Program-made: the position numbers and the translations under genes | Notes under the pieces: model-generated | The model's database searches: none | Seen by the model: only the letters and a program-made list of their open reading frames with translations | What the model was told of the DNA's origin: nothing | Source: Cymbomonas tetramitiformis | Lineage: Eukaryota; Chlorophyta; Pyramimonadophyceae; Pyramimonadales; Pyramimonadaceae | Direction of reading: 5' to 3' | DNA length: 64,000 nt | NCBI GenBank assembly: GCA_001247695.2 | Contig: LGRX02035510.1 | Coordinates: forward strand, 43,673 to 107,672 | Shown: one piece after another, positions 1-10,334 of the stretch | Layout: each line of letters opens with the position of its first letter | Numbering within the stretch: the stretch's first letter is position 1

Positions 1-69
1 CAGGTTTCCACCTCTGAAAGTTTTGCGAGTTACTGTGACGACTGTTGATTCCTGGCGACTGCCACGCAG

Positions 70-3000
70 ATTCCTCGCCTCCACAAGCAGCGACAAGACG
101 GTCAAGGTCTGGGACGTGTCAACCTTCGAGCTGTTGAAGACACTGGATACGCATAGGGTAAGACACTGGCTGAGAAGTTCAACTCAGAGCTGACCAGCTG
201 TAGGATTTCAAATTTCGAACTTCGATGTCCTAGTGCGAGACTTATCGGCAAAAGGTGAGCGGACAGGCAGTTTTTCGGGGCAAAAGTGGGAAATGTGTTG
301 GAATCGCACATACCAGCGGCAATAGGGTCCGGTTCATAATGTATGCAGACAGCGTACGGGGCTGCCGGAGCGTAAGGCCTCGCTCCTGCACCTGGGAGGC
401 GGTGCACGGGCAGGAAACAGGCTGAGGAGCTCTGCGTGGTAGTAGCCCACTGCTGCACCTGGGAGGCACGGTGCACGGGCAGGAAACAGGCTGAGGAGCT
501 CTGCGTGGTAGTAGCCCACTGCTGCACCTGGGAGGCACGGTGCACGGGCAGGAAACAGGCAGAGGAGCTCTGCGTGGTAGTAGCCCACTGCTGCACCAGC
601 AAGTGTCTCGCCTTGTGGAACATCGGTCTCTTGCCAAGGGTAAGATGATGTCATAGTGTCTGCATGGGAATAGACACGAGTATACAGGGGTTTCTCCCTT
701 CTATCCCAGGCAAATTTGGTAGAGTGGTCGACTGTCATCTTAAAGACAGCCACTCGACCCATCGTTTTTATCCTCCCGGCTCCCCTACGCGTTTCCCTTT
801 TAAAACATAGCTTCATCGCATGGGTTCAGCAAGCAGCGGTCTGCGGTTCCCTTGTTTCGAAGGGTGCAGGTTAATGTTCGGTGGGTATGGACAGGCTGCT
901 GTGAAGCTCTGTGACTTCAGCCAAGATGGAAGATTCTTAGTCACGGTCGATACGTATGGTACTCTAAAGATTTGGGACACCCAGCACTTCACAGAGCTGT
1001 GCTCTTTGCGCTCGCAGCTGAACGAGGTCAACCACTGCTCAGCAACTCAGGTGCTTTCATGTGCCTGCAACTCATACGGTCATCGAGACATCCGATACGG
1101 TAGAGGTGTAGAGAGTACATATTTCCGGTTGTGGGTGGCTGCCATGTAGGGTGCATGGGAGGTCAGGGGAGTGCAAGCTGCTGGAGAAAGGCCTTCACGT
1201 AGGGTGCATGCGACGTCTAATACCTGAGAGGTGTAGGGCGTATGTGTAGACAGGTGAGTGGGTGCCTGCCCCGTAAGGCGCTGTGACGTGTGGTACACGA
1301 CGGATCAAGGGAGTGTGTTTTACCGTATGGGCGGGGACCTGCTATGAGGGTGCGTGTGACATTCGATACAGGAGAGGTCAAGGGAGTGCATAGTGCCAAA
1401 TGGGTCAGTGCTTGCAACGTACGGTTAATGTAAAGTCCGATATAGGAGGCGGCTAGTGGATGTTTATTACTGGGTGGTCGGATGCCTGCCATGTATGGTG
1501 TTGAGACTTCTGATACCGGACAGGTTTAGGGAGAATGTAATGCCGATGTAATGCCGGATTGTTGGGTCCCTGCCATCTAGGGTGAAGGTGACGTCCGATA
1601 AAGGAGGCGGCAAGTGGATGTTTTGTCACTGGGTGGTTGGGTGCCTGCCATGTGAAGTATGTATGACGCCCGATACAGGACAGGTTTAGGGAGAATGTAG
1701 TGCCGGATTGTTTGGTGCCTGCCGTCTAGGGTGAAGGTGACGTCCAATAAAGGACAGGTCATAAGGTCGTAGGAGTGGGTGCCTGCTACGAAGGGTGCAC
1801 GTGACGCCCGATACAGAAGAGGTCAAGAAAGTCTGCCATGCAGGATGGACGGGTACCTGGCACGTAGGGTGCATCCGACGTCCGATACAGAAGACGTCAA
1901 GCGAGTGCATCGGGCCAGATCTGTGGATATCTGCTATGCTGGGTGCACGCAAAATCCGACACAGCAGGGGGCAAGGGTGTGTTTATTCTTGGTTGATTGG
2001 GTACCTTCCACGTAAAGTCTGTGTGACAAATTATACAGCAGAGGTTACTGGGTTAGTTCACTGGTTCTGGGGACCTGCCTCATAAGGTACATATGATATC
2101 CGATACAGGACAGCCATCGGATCGGAGGAAGGGCAGGTGCTTGCTACACAGGGTGCTTATTGCGCTTGATGCAGGACAGGTTAAGGGAGTGTGTTGCCGG
2201 ACAGGTAGGCACATGTTACGCAGACTTGTGGCGTCCCATACAGGAGGGGTCAAGGGAGTGCATAGCGTTGGGTGGGTGGGTGCCTGCTACCTAGGGTGCA
2301 TGGGAAATCTGGTGTAGGAGTGATCAGGGTGCGTGAAATATTTGCGCCAGGGAGTGTGTAGGGTCGGATGGGTGGATACTTGCTGTGTAGGGTGCAGTAC
2401 CGATACAGGAGGTATCAACGGACTATGTAGTGCCGGATGGGTGGGAGCCTGCTACGTAAGGGAATGGAGCGTCTGTTGCAGGAGCGGTCATTGGAGTGCG
2501 TATTACCACCTGGGTGCCCGTCACGTAGGGTGCATGGAAAGTCCAATGCACGAGAGCTCAAGGGAGTGCTTAGTGCGGGATGGGTGTCTGGCACGTAGGG
2601 TACATGTGGTGTCCAATGTAGGAAAGGTCAAGGTGGTCGGTAGAGCCGGATGGTTGCCTGCCATGCAGACTTCATGGACTGTGTGATGCAGGAGAGGTCA
2701 AGGGAGTGTGTACTACCGCATAGGCGCCTGCCACGCTGGGTGTATGGAACTGTTGATGCAGGGACAGTTTATGGGGTGCGCATTGTTGCTTGGATGACTT
2801 GGGTATGCAGTACAGAAGAGATCCAGGGCATGGTGCTTCGGGCATGTATGTGTTAGGCCGGCTGAGTGGATGCGTGCCACGTAAAGTGCGTGGAACATCC
2901 GATGCAGCAGATGCACTGAGATATCAATTCTTGTTGGCAAACTGTACTTTGGGCCTGATGTAATTTGGCATGGTTTTGGGGGGCAATTGTCCCAGGATGG

Positions 3001-3133
3001 GCGCTTCATTGCGTCTAAGCATTGGAACACCCTCAAGGTGTGGGAAGTGGCAAATGTCACGGTTGTGAATAGCTTTACGCAGCGAACTGTGCCAGTCAGT
3101 GATAAATTTGAGATTGTGCGCTTCGAGGTGTAG
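70..3133 (+). CDS. WD40-repeat protein, last three exons (5' end outside the window)
   Basis: Three exons can be joined in phase 0: about 70-157, 895-1050 and about 2919-3133. Exon 1 ends at a GTAAGA donor and encodes a WD40 blade tail (SSDKTVKVWDV). Exon 2 continues with a blade containing FSQDGRFLVT and LKIWD, and ends before GTGCTT. Exon 3 encodes a third blade-like stretch (LSQDGRFIAS, LKVWEV) and stops at TAG 3131-3133. WD40 propellers are usually protein-interaction scaffolds; no partner can be named from these blades. The intron between exons 2 and 3 is about 1.87 kb and full of a degenerate tandem repeat. The third blade diverges from the consensus, so a decaying gene is possible. The blades and the exon 1-2 junction are well supported; the exon 3 acceptor is uncertain. 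Confidence 0.6.
388..598. repeat. 69-bp tandem repeat in WD40 intron 1
   Basis: Three near-identical direct copies lie at 388-454 (67 bp, lacking two bases), 455-523 and 524-592, with a fragment to 598. Copies 2 and 3 differ by about one base, so the expansion is recent. The unit is a multiple of three and stays open in several frames, which produces repetitive but probably meaningless reading frames. Confidence 0.9.
1080..2900. repeat. Degenerate ~73-bp minisatellite filling WD40 intron 2
   Basis: Motifs such as GATACAGGAGAGGTCAAGGG, GTGCCGGATGGGTGGGTGCC and GCCACGTAGGGTGCATG recur in fixed order about every 70-76 bases through the whole intron. I estimate about two dozen copies, most diverged from their neighbours. 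The intervening reading frames are interrupted and I see no conserved protein. Confidence 0.8.
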
Positions 3134-3333
3134 GTTTTGCTAAGCCTAATGCTTTAGTTCCTGAAACTGGGGTTGAAAGGACAGATTCGCATTGACAATA
3201 TCAACTGAAAATATTCTTGAAATCTCTTAGCCTTCTTCCAGAGGGAGAGAGAGATCCTTCAGAGAAGGAAATGTAGTCAGGTCTGATCACAATAAGACGG
3301 ATCGAAGCTCTTGAGATAAATGTCGTCGTGGCT
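3134..3333. other. Spacer between WD40 gene and Copia element
   Basis: Short AT-rich sequence with a purine run (GAGAGAGAGA, near 3245). No gene or RNA recognised. Confidence 0.5.
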
Positions 3334-3338
3334 TAGGC
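3334..3338. repeat. Target-site duplication TAGGC of the Copia element (left copy)
   Basis: TAGGC immediately precedes the 5' LTR and recurs at 9765-9769 immediately after the 3' LTR. A 5-bp duplication is the normal footprint of Copia integrases. Confidence 0.88.
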
Positions 3339-3744
3339 TAGGAAAACTGTAGACTCTGAGACAGTGTTAAAGACAGAGAGCTCAAAAGTACAAATTCAAT
3401 GACAGTATGACTGTATGACAGTATGACTGTATGACAGTATGACAGAGTACAGTACTGTGTGTAAAGGTGAACAGAACAATGATGACAATGAGATTACAAG
3501 AGACAGAAGATCAATTCAAAAGTATAAAGTATCTGTCACAGAACACAAGAGTACTAGTACGAGTATAGAAGTAGCTATGACTGAGTAACAGTGAGCACTT
3601 GAACAGTGCTATGTGATATAAGCACTGTGTGTAACGAACAAACACTCTTATCAGTTTAAATCAATCAACAGTGTGTGTGTGTATGAGTGTGTGTTCGTAC
3701 ACTTTCTACTAGATATATGAAGTTAGTAGAAGTTGATTATCCTA
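3339..3744 (+). repeat. 5' LTR of the Copia element
   Basis: Identical over 406 bp to 9359-9764. It contains a run of GACAGTATGACTGTAT-type repeats near 3418-3462 and a GT run near 3671-3680. The boundary is fixed by the target duplication on the left and by the primer-binding site starting at 3745. Confidence 0.93.
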
Positions 3745-3755
3745 GGTTATGGGCC
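3745..3755 (+). promoter_or_regulatory. Primer-binding site complementary to the anticodon loop of initiator tRNA-Met
   Basis: GGTTATGGGCC starts at the first base after the 5' LTR. Its complement GGCCCAUAACC carries the CAU anticodon within the CCCAUAA loop of eukaryotic initiator tRNA. Drosophila copia is primed by an internal half-molecule of this tRNA at an almost identical site, so the same unusual priming is inferred here. Confidence 0.75.
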
Positions 3756-3788
3756 TGATATAGGTCTGATAGTGTAGATACAGCCGTC

Positions 3789-6700
3789 ATGGCGGACGCG
3801 GGGAAAGGAAAGTATCCTACGCGGGAATCGCAGCTTCAGGAATTGGTAGAGCAGCAGGCTAGTTTTATGAAATCTATGGAAGCAACAATTCAGGCTTTGA
3901 TTTCAGAGAAGAAGGAGCCTGGGAAATCGACAGAGAATGAAGAAGCTGCGTCGGGTGCAATGAGCACTGCCAACGCACAGAAGACAGTTCAGTGCGTTGT
4001 GAAGTTGTTGGGTACGACGAAGTACACGGGTACAGAGAGGAATCAGTATGAGTCCTGGGTACAATTTAAGACACAGTTAGAGTCAGCAGTCACGTTTTAT
4101 CCTGAGCTGCTGGAACTAGTGTGCGACTATCAAGTGTCAGATATTGCAGATATCAAAGGACTGGACTTGTATATGCCTAAATCGAGAGGATATGGCAACA
4201 CGGCTGCGAAGGAGAAGTCGTCATCATGGGCAGAAGACAAGCCTGCGTCACAGGCAGAGGACGAGGACGTTTTTGAAGAGGTCTTTGACGACAGCGGCAG
4301 TTATATTACTGTGCCTGGTTCTGCGAGTATGGCCAGTACAATTTTGTCAGCTATTTTGAAGCAGGTGACAGCTGGGGACGCCTTTGACGTTGTACGACGC
4401 TGTGGTAATGACGGGTTGAAGGCGTTCAGGAAGCTGAAGTGCAAAGTGGAGCCGCAGCTGTTTGGTCAACTCGCGGGCTCAATGAAGAAGCTATGCAAGC
4501 TGTCGGTGAACGCCAATGAGGACCCGGTGAAGCAGTTGGGATATTTTGGTGACGTTATGTGCTCAGTGGCCAACTATGGGGGTGCGAAGCTTGACCCGAC
4601 AACTGTCGAGGTGCTGGTGACTGCTCTGGCTGTTGCGGCTATGCCTATAGAGTATTCGCAGGTGGTTGCGGATATCAGTAAGGAACGACGTCCTTCGTTT
4701 GATATGCTTATGCAGAGGTCTGAGTATTTTTATGTGAATGTCGTACAGCAATCGGCGGTTCATTCATCGAGTATTGTGGGAGCTACTGTGGACGAGGAGA
4801 CTGTTGCAGTGGCAAGAGCACTGGTTGCGGACAGAAGGAGGCAGAGCGAGGAGAAGAGGTTCAATGACGGGAAGAAATTGATATGTCCTACGTGCTCTGG
4901 TGTACACTCTGCAGAGAAGTGCTGGATAAGCAACCCGGCAGGTATGGAGGAGTTCATCAAGCTCAATCCTGCTAAGGAGAAAGGGGTTCGTGAGAACTAT
5001 GCGCGGAGGCTGAAGAAAATCGCGGCGAAGAAGTCACCTGACGCGGTAGCAGCGACGGTGGAGAAACCTTCATCGAGTTCAGCGAGGTCGCGTCGTACGG
5101 AAGTTTCTGCGGAGGAGCTGTGGAGCTTGGAGAATCATGAAGAAGTTCATGTTGCCTGTCCGGTGGTCGCTACAGTGGCAAACCAGAAGGTAGTATACAC
5201 TGGTGAGGTATTGGAGGACACCTGGGTGTACGGTGTGTACGACAGAGACAAGGAGAATGACGCACTGGTGCAGAATGAGTACTATGAGGACTCGGTGCAT
5301 GAGGAAGACCTGTGTGCAGCAACTGTGGTGGACTCTGAGAGAGAGCTGTATTTTGATAGCATGGCCACGAGGTCGATTTTTAATGACCTGTCTATGTTTG
5401 AGGGCGCTCAGGTGAACGCGTCATCAGCGGTGGCGTTCAAGGTCATGGCTGGAGAGGTGACGACGTCTCGTGGGGGAGGCCGTGGGTATATTACCTTGTG
5501 GAATCGGGTGACGAAGAAGGCTGACGTGCTGCTGGTGGAGGCGCAGTATGTGCCTGAGTCCCCCTTCAATCTGGTATCCGCGGTGAGCCTGGAGGACAAG
5601 TACGGTCTGTATGCACAGTTTGGGGACCGTGTACTGAAGGACAAGAAGAATCTGTGCGAGTACGACGTCTGCAGGAAGGGGAACGTGTATGTTTTACCTG
5701 AGGTTGTCGTACAGGAGGCTGCGCTGCCGGGGGTGGAGTGCGGCAAGAAGAAGAGTAGTCCGGTGAGGGACAAATGCAACTGGAAGTTCACCGAGTTCCA
5801 GAGGTGGAACATTGAGAAGGGGCCCTTTCATCTGGATATGTGTGCTGACGAGCACAATCGGCAGGTGAGCGAGTACTACTCGTTGGTGAACTCGGTGTTT
5901 CTTCATTGTCTGACGGGACGAAGCTTCTGGGGTAATCCACCGTACGACGATATGTTCATTGAGAGACTGCTGACCAAGATACTCATGGACTTTCCTAAGG
6001 ACCCCGTGAACACGAAGTTTATGCTTGTGGTGCCGTACAAGCCAAATGCTGCGTGGTGGAGTCTGACGACGAAGTTTGAGGAGTTGCATGTATACTCGAA
6101 GGGCAGCGTGATATTCTCAGCGAGAACGGATCAGTGCTATAACGTGTCTGAGCTGGAGGAGTCCGAGCCTGGTCGTGTGTTTATCCAGGGGACTCCGTGG
6201 CCAGTGGTTGTGCTGTATCTTGATCAGTATGTGGTCCCGAGGGTGGACGTGAAGGTTGTTGCACATCTCAGACTTGGTCATGCTTGTGACAAGTATGTGG
6301 AGGTCATGGACCTTCAGGGGTTGGACCTTGGGGTCAACTCTGAGGAATTGAGGAACAGCAATGTACTGAGCTGTTCGGTGAACTGTATGGCGTGCCAGGT
6401 GGCGGCGCCGAAGAGGCCATCACAGACGACAGATAGGGGAAGGGTCCCGAAGTCTGTACGGAAGGTGGTGGACAAGAGGGAGGTGTCTGTCAAGATGGGG
6501 CAGCTGACGTTCACTGACCATGGTGGACCATTCGTGGCATCTACAAAAGGTTATCGTGGGTACACTATCCACGTGGATGACTTTTCAGACGTGTGTCACT
6601 TCTATGTATGGAGACAAAAGCTGGAGTATGTCGACGCTCTGGAGGACTATCGCAAAATGGTGAGGGCGACTGGGCGAGTGTTCCTTCAGGAGGAGACTCG

Positions 6701-9347
6701 TGTTGAGCAGGTGGTGTACGACTTGGACGTGCTGGTGTTGCACTCCGACAATGACTCTACTATCGTGTCTGGAAAGACCAAGAAGTACTGTGAGGACAAT
6801 GCTATTGTGCAGAGGACGACGTCACCGTACTTGCACGAGAACAATGCCAGGGCGGAGACCATGAACAAGTTTCTGCAGACGAAGGCGAGGGCTATGTTGG
6901 CGACTGCTGGTTTGCCCGCGACTATGTGGCCTTTGGCAATGAGGCACGCTGTGTACCTTATCAATCGACTTTGCAAGGCTGGGCTGGGTATGCAGTCCAG
7001 CTTGCAGGTGCTGAACCAGAAGTACGATCTGTCTGTGCTACGAGTGTTTGGTTGTCGTGCGTATGCTTTCATCGACGCGAGCCTGCGTTCCAAACTGGCT
7101 GATCGGGCTACTCCCTTGATCTACGTGGGACACGAAGAGCGATCTACGGCTTATCTGCTATACAGCCAGGACAAGGAGAAGGTGGTCAGAAGTGGTATGG
7201 TCCGGTTTGACGAGCGCGTCGATCTGTATGGAAAGCTGGTGATGTCTTGGGATCCCTCTATGCTGACACCGTTGAGATCGTTGTACGACTGCGAGGCTCT
7301 GGATGGAAACTTCGTTACAGCGTTTGGGGGTACAGCGACAGTGATACTGGAACTGCGTGCCTATGTGGAGCCAAAGGGTGATGAGTTCACTGGTGTAGTG
7401 AAGTTGAAAAGTGCTGGTGGAAGAACATTTTGGACACCGGTGAGTGTGTTTCTGGAAGCACGGGTGGAGCATCTTGAGCTGCTGTTTGAGTTTCGTGTGA
7501 AGTTGTCAGTGAACTCATTCTATCCTTTGTTTGAGAAGGTGGTATTGCAGCAGTCAGGAGGAGGTGAATGGGAGGCAGCAGTGGTGTGTGCTACGGCACG
7601 AGAGGATCACGTGTTGCCGTATCAGGTGATACTGGAACGTCATGCTGGAGTGAGTGGCTCGGCAGTTGATGTGTGTGAGGCTCGAGTGAGGTTTGAGAAT
7701 CGTCATGTTGCTTTGGCAGCTCGTGAGGAGAAATTGACGGGGTTGCCAGTTGGAGTGACTGAGCCGAAAGGATGGGTTCAGTTGTTGAAGGGACCTGACG
7801 CAGTGCAGTGGCAGGAGTCAGATCACAAGGAGGAGTGTGCTCTTATTGACGTGAAGAAGGCAATCGAGCCGGTGGAGTCGGTACCGGTTGGTGAGAAGGT
7901 AATGCGCATGACAGCTGTGTACAAAGTGAAGCTGGACTCTGCTGGAGAGGTGACTGAGAGGAAGACCAGATGGGTGGTGTGTGGTAATGGTCAGCAGCAT
8001 GGGGTGCACTATGAGGACGTGTATGCCCCGTGTACACAGTTGTCAACGTTGAGAATTCTTATTCAGCTCAGTCTGGTGTTGGGACTATTGGTGTTTGCTC
8101 TGGACGTCATCACCTGCTTTTTGAACGGCGAGCTGGACGTGGATACTCCTATGTATGTCAGCTGGCCTAATGCACGGACAGTACGGGGAGTACTGTATGG
8201 AATTTTGCAGAAGAGTGTGTACGGCTTGAAACAGGCACCACGCATTTGGTACAAGACGAGCAAGAACTTTCTGCTGGCTTATGACAGCAGGCTCCGGGTG
8301 TCCAACATTGACCCGTGTCTCTTTTACATCTGGCAGCATGGTACACTGGTGGTGTTTGTGTACGTACATGTGGACGACTACACTGTGTTCACTTCATCAG
8401 TGGAGTGGAAGGTGGAATTCTTCAGAGCATTTAGTGAGAAGTATCCGAGTAAGGACAAGGGCCCGTTGGTGGAGTTGCTGGGCATGAGTATGACTTTCAG
8501 TGACTATGGTCTTGTCAGGGAGTGTCAAATCAGTCAGGTTGGGCTGATACAGCGTATGCTGGAGAGGTATTCTATGCAGGACTGCAATCCGTGTTTGACA
8601 CCTATGGAGCCCAGACTGTCTTTGTTGCCTGTGGACTCGGAGGAGAAGTTGGAGAAGCTTCCTTATATCAACCTGGTGATGGAACTGATGTGGCTGGCAC
8701 GTTGCTCACGGCCTGATATTCTGACAGCAGTCTGTTATTTGGCCAGGTTCTCTCACTGCTATGGGCAAGAGCATTGGCAGCATTTGAAACGTGTGCTGAG
8801 ATATTTGAAAGGAACTGTTCATGTTTGCTTGACTTTGCAGTGCAGTTCGCCAGCTTCACTGACTGCTGAGTTGATAGTGACAGCTTATACAGACGCGGAC
8901 CATGCTGCAGATAAAGTGACCAGGCGCTCTGTTACAGGTTCATTGGTGCGTCTGAATGGGAGCACTGTCATGTATTCGTCAAAGTTGCAGAAGACAGTTG
9001 CAGTGAGCACAGCAGAGGCAGAATTGATAGCGCTGTCAGAATGTGCACGGGACGTAGAGTATGTTGTCAATCTGTTGGCAGAATTTTCGCCTGTCAAGCA
9101 ACCTGTCACAATTCATGGAGATAATCATGCTTCGGTGGCACAGGCAGAGAATGTTCTGAACAATGCAGCGACACGTCACGTGGCAGTGAGAAATCGATAT
9201 GTGGCAAAGTTGGTAGAGCTGGGCAGAGTTGTTATTGCAAAAGTGCCTACGAAGGAGAATTTGGCAGACTTCTTTACCAAAAGTCTAGCTTTGGACCGTT
9301 TTCAGATACTCAGTGCTGTGGTATTGAGATATTTTCGAAGAGCATGA
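3789..9347 (+). CDS. Copia Gag-Pol polyprotein with embedded phage-type N6-adenine methyltransferase domain
   Basis: This 1852-aa polyprotein should make capsid, protease, integrase, reverse transcriptase and RNase H. Gag is about residues 60-350, with a CCHC knuckle at C366, C369, H373, C378. The protease motif is D523-S-M-A. Residues 664-812 resemble the phage Dam family: FHLDMCAD at 680-687, catalytic GNPPY at 715-719, then VYSKGSVIFSA and WPVVVLYLD. The pre-integrase HHCC is H826, H831, C866, C869. Integrase shows D910, D987 and E1023, exact D-35-E spacing. Reverse transcriptase has D1439 and HVDD at 1527-1530, where YVDD is usual. RNase H has D1702, E1745 and D1778. The first ATG follows the primer site by 33 bp. 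There is no stop or frameshift, so Gag:Pol ratio control is not evident. Confidence 0.95.
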   Translation: MADAGKGKYPTRESQLQELVEQQASFMKSMEATIQALISEKKEPGKSTENEEAASGAMSTANAQKTVQCVVKLLGTTKYTGTERNQYESWVQFKTQLESAVTFYPELLELVCDYQVSDIADIKGLDLYMPKSRGYGNTAAKEKSSSWAEDKPASQAEDEDVFEEVFDDSGSYITVPGSASMASTILSAILKQVTAGDAFDVVRRCGNDGLKAFRKLKCKVEPQLFGQLAGSMKKLCKLSVNANEDPVKQLGYFGDVMCSVANYGGAKLDPTTVEVLVTALAVAAMPIEYSQVVADISKERRPSFDMLMQRSEYFYVNVVQQSAVHSSSIVGATVDEETVAVARALVADRRRQSEEKRFNDGKKLICPTCSGVHSAEKCWISNPAGMEEFIKLNPAKEKGVRENYARRLKKIAAKKSPDAVAATVEKPSSSSARSRRTEVSAEELWSLENHEEVHVACPVVATVANQKVVYTGEVLEDTWVYGVYDRDKENDALVQNEYYEDSVHEEDLCAATVVDSERELYFDSMATRSIFNDLSMFEGAQVNASSAVAFKVMAGEVTTSRGGGRGYITLWNRVTKKADVLLVEAQYVPESPFNLVSAVSLEDKYGLYAQFGDRVLKDKKNLCEYDVCRKGNVYVLPEVVVQEAALPGVECGKKKSSPVRDKCNWKFTEFQRWNIEKGPFHLDMCADEHNRQVSEYYSLVNSVFLHCLTGRSFWGNPPYDDMFIERLLTKILMDFPKDPVNTKFMLVVPYKPNAAWWSLTTKFEELHVYSKGSVIFSARTDQCYNVSELEESEPGRVFIQGTPWPVVVLYLDQYVVPRVDVKVVAHLRLGHACDKYVEVMDLQGLDLGVNSEELRNSNVLSCSVNCMACQVAAPKRPSQTTDRGRVPKSVRKVVDKREVSVKMGQLTFTDHGGPFVASTKGYRGYTIHVDDFSDVCHFYVWRQKLEYVDALEDYRKMVRATGRVFLQEETRVEQVVYDLDVLVLHSDNDSTIVSGKTKKYCEDNAIVQRTTSPYLHENNARAETMNKFLQTKARAMLATAGLPATMWPLAMRHAVYLINRLCKAGLGMQSSLQVLNQKYDLSVLRVFGCRAYAFIDASLRSKLADRATPLIYVGHEERSTAYLLYSQDKEKVVRSGMVRFDERVDLYGKLVMSWDPSMLTPLRSLYDCEALDGNFVTAFGGTATVILELRAYVEPKGDEFTGVVKLKSAGGRTFWTPVSVFLEARVEHLELLFEFRVKLSVNSFYPLFEKVVLQQSGGGEWEAAVVCATAREDHVLPYQVILERHAGVSGSAVDVCEARVRFENRHVALAAREEKLTGLPVGVTEPKGWVQLLKGPDAVQWQESDHKEECALIDVKKAIEPVESVPVGEKVMRMTAVYKVKLDSAGEVTERKTRWVVCGNGQQHGVHYEDVYAPCTQLSTLRILIQLSLVLGLLVFALDVITCFLNGELDVDTPMYVSWPNARTVRGVLYGILQKSVYGLKQAPRIWYKTSKNFLLAYDSRLRVSNIDPCLFYIWQHGTLVVFVYVHVDDYTVFTSSVEWKVEFFRAFSEKYPSKDKGPLVELLGMSMTFSDYGLVRECQISQVGLIQRMLERYSMQDCNPCLTPMEPRLSLLPVDSEEKLEKLPYINLVMELMWLARCSRPDILTAVCYLARFSHCYGQEHWQHLKRVLRYLKGTVHVCLTLQCSSPASLTAELIVTAYTDADHAADKVTRRSVTGSLVRLNGSTVMYSSKLQKTVAVSTAEAELIALSECARDVEYVVNLLAEFSPVKQPVTIHGDNHASVAQAENVLNNAATRHVAVRNRYVAKLVELGRVVIAKVPTKENLADFFTKSLALDRFQILSAVVLRYFRRA

Positions 9348-9358
9348 GTAAGGAGGAG
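9348..9358 (+). promoter_or_regulatory. Polypurine tract for plus-strand priming
   Basis: The purine-rich run AAGGAGGAG (9350-9358) lies between the gag-pol stop codon and the first base of the 3' LTR, the expected position for a plus-strand primer. Confidence 0.8.
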
Positions 9359-9764
9359 TAGGAAAACTGTAGACTCTGAGACAGTGTTAAAGACAGAGAG
9401 CTCAAAAGTACAAATTCAATGACAGTATGACTGTATGACAGTATGACTGTATGACAGTATGACAGAGTACAGTACTGTGTGTAAAGGTGAACAGAACAAT
9501 GATGACAATGAGATTACAAGAGACAGAAGATCAATTCAAAAGTATAAAGTATCTGTCACAGAACACAAGAGTACTAGTACGAGTATAGAAGTAGCTATGA
9601 CTGAGTAACAGTGAGCACTTGAACAGTGCTATGTGATATAAGCACTGTGTGTAACGAACAAACACTCTTATCAGTTTAAATCAATCAACAGTGTGTGTGT
9701 GTATGAGTGTGTGTTCGTACACTTTCTACTAGATATATGAAGTTAGTAGAAGTTGATTATCCTA
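9359..9764 (+). repeat. 3' LTR of the Copia element
   Basis: Identical to the 5' LTR over its full length and followed by the second TAGGC copy at 9765-9769. Confidence 0.93.
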
Positions 9765-9769
9765 TAGGC

Positions 9770-10334
9770 TATGTGATGTGTAACATGTAGACAAGAGCAT
9801 ATGACTCAAAATATACTTGCGCCCCGTTACAATCAGAGAAAGAGGAAATGGACTATTCAGTGTTACACGCGAATGAACGTGTGCGCGTGGATCAGGTTTT
9901 CAACAACCCCACACACCATACACTTTTTTATTGCAAATTATTCGTCGACATTTGGAGCTGTGGATGTTTGGGACCAAAATGCATAATGTTGTGAACGTAT
10001 CGATCATAGCACTCAGCAATGAGCGTCATGTGTTGGTGGCACTGAATTCTGTGCTCCTCTGTTCTCATAATTTTGGACAAGGCGACTTGAGAGGCAATAC
10101 CACAATCATCTGATGCATGATATATACTTTATGTGTGTGTGTATACGTAATTTGAGTGTTGAGGGAATTATTCCACAAAGAGTTTTCCGAGACTTCCATT
10201 ACTATACAGTAAAACTATCATCAATCATTCTCGCGATGACTCGATGGGCTGTATAGGATGCAACTGTACGGGATTTATCAACGACCATTTCTACACTCAA
10301 CTGCGCACATGCCACAGTGTACCTGCAGGTACAG
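9770..10334. other. Intergenic, no gene recognised
   Basis: AT-rich spacer with short open frames lacking recognisable domains. It should contain the 3' end of the SLC44 transcript, which converges from the minus strand. Confidence 0.5.

Larger units (their letters stand above)
3339..9764 (+). mobile_element. Intact LTR retrotransposon, Ty1/Copia order, with an inserted adenine-methyltransferase domain
   Basis: The element is 6426 bp with LTRs at 3339-3744 and 9359-9764. The LTRs are both 406 bp and I see no difference between them, so insertion is recent. A TAGGC duplication flanks it. LTR ends are TAGGA...TCCTA rather than the usual TG...CA. A primer-binding site abuts the 5' LTR, a polypurine tract abuts the 3' LTR, and one uninterrupted 1852-codon gag-pol frame lies between. 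Domain order is Gag, CCHC, protease, methyltransferase-like, integrase, reverse transcriptase, RNase H. Integrase before reverse transcriptase defines Copia. The element looks autonomous and potentially active. Confidence 0.95.

Noticed and set aside
436..648. Repetitive 70-codon plus-strand frame and long minus-strand counterparts over the 69-bp repeat
   Set aside because: Open only because the repeat length is a multiple of three; it lies in an intron and has no domain.
1080..2320. Many 60-120-codon frames over the intronic minisatellite
   Set aside because: They shift frame from unit to unit and follow the repeat, not a protein.
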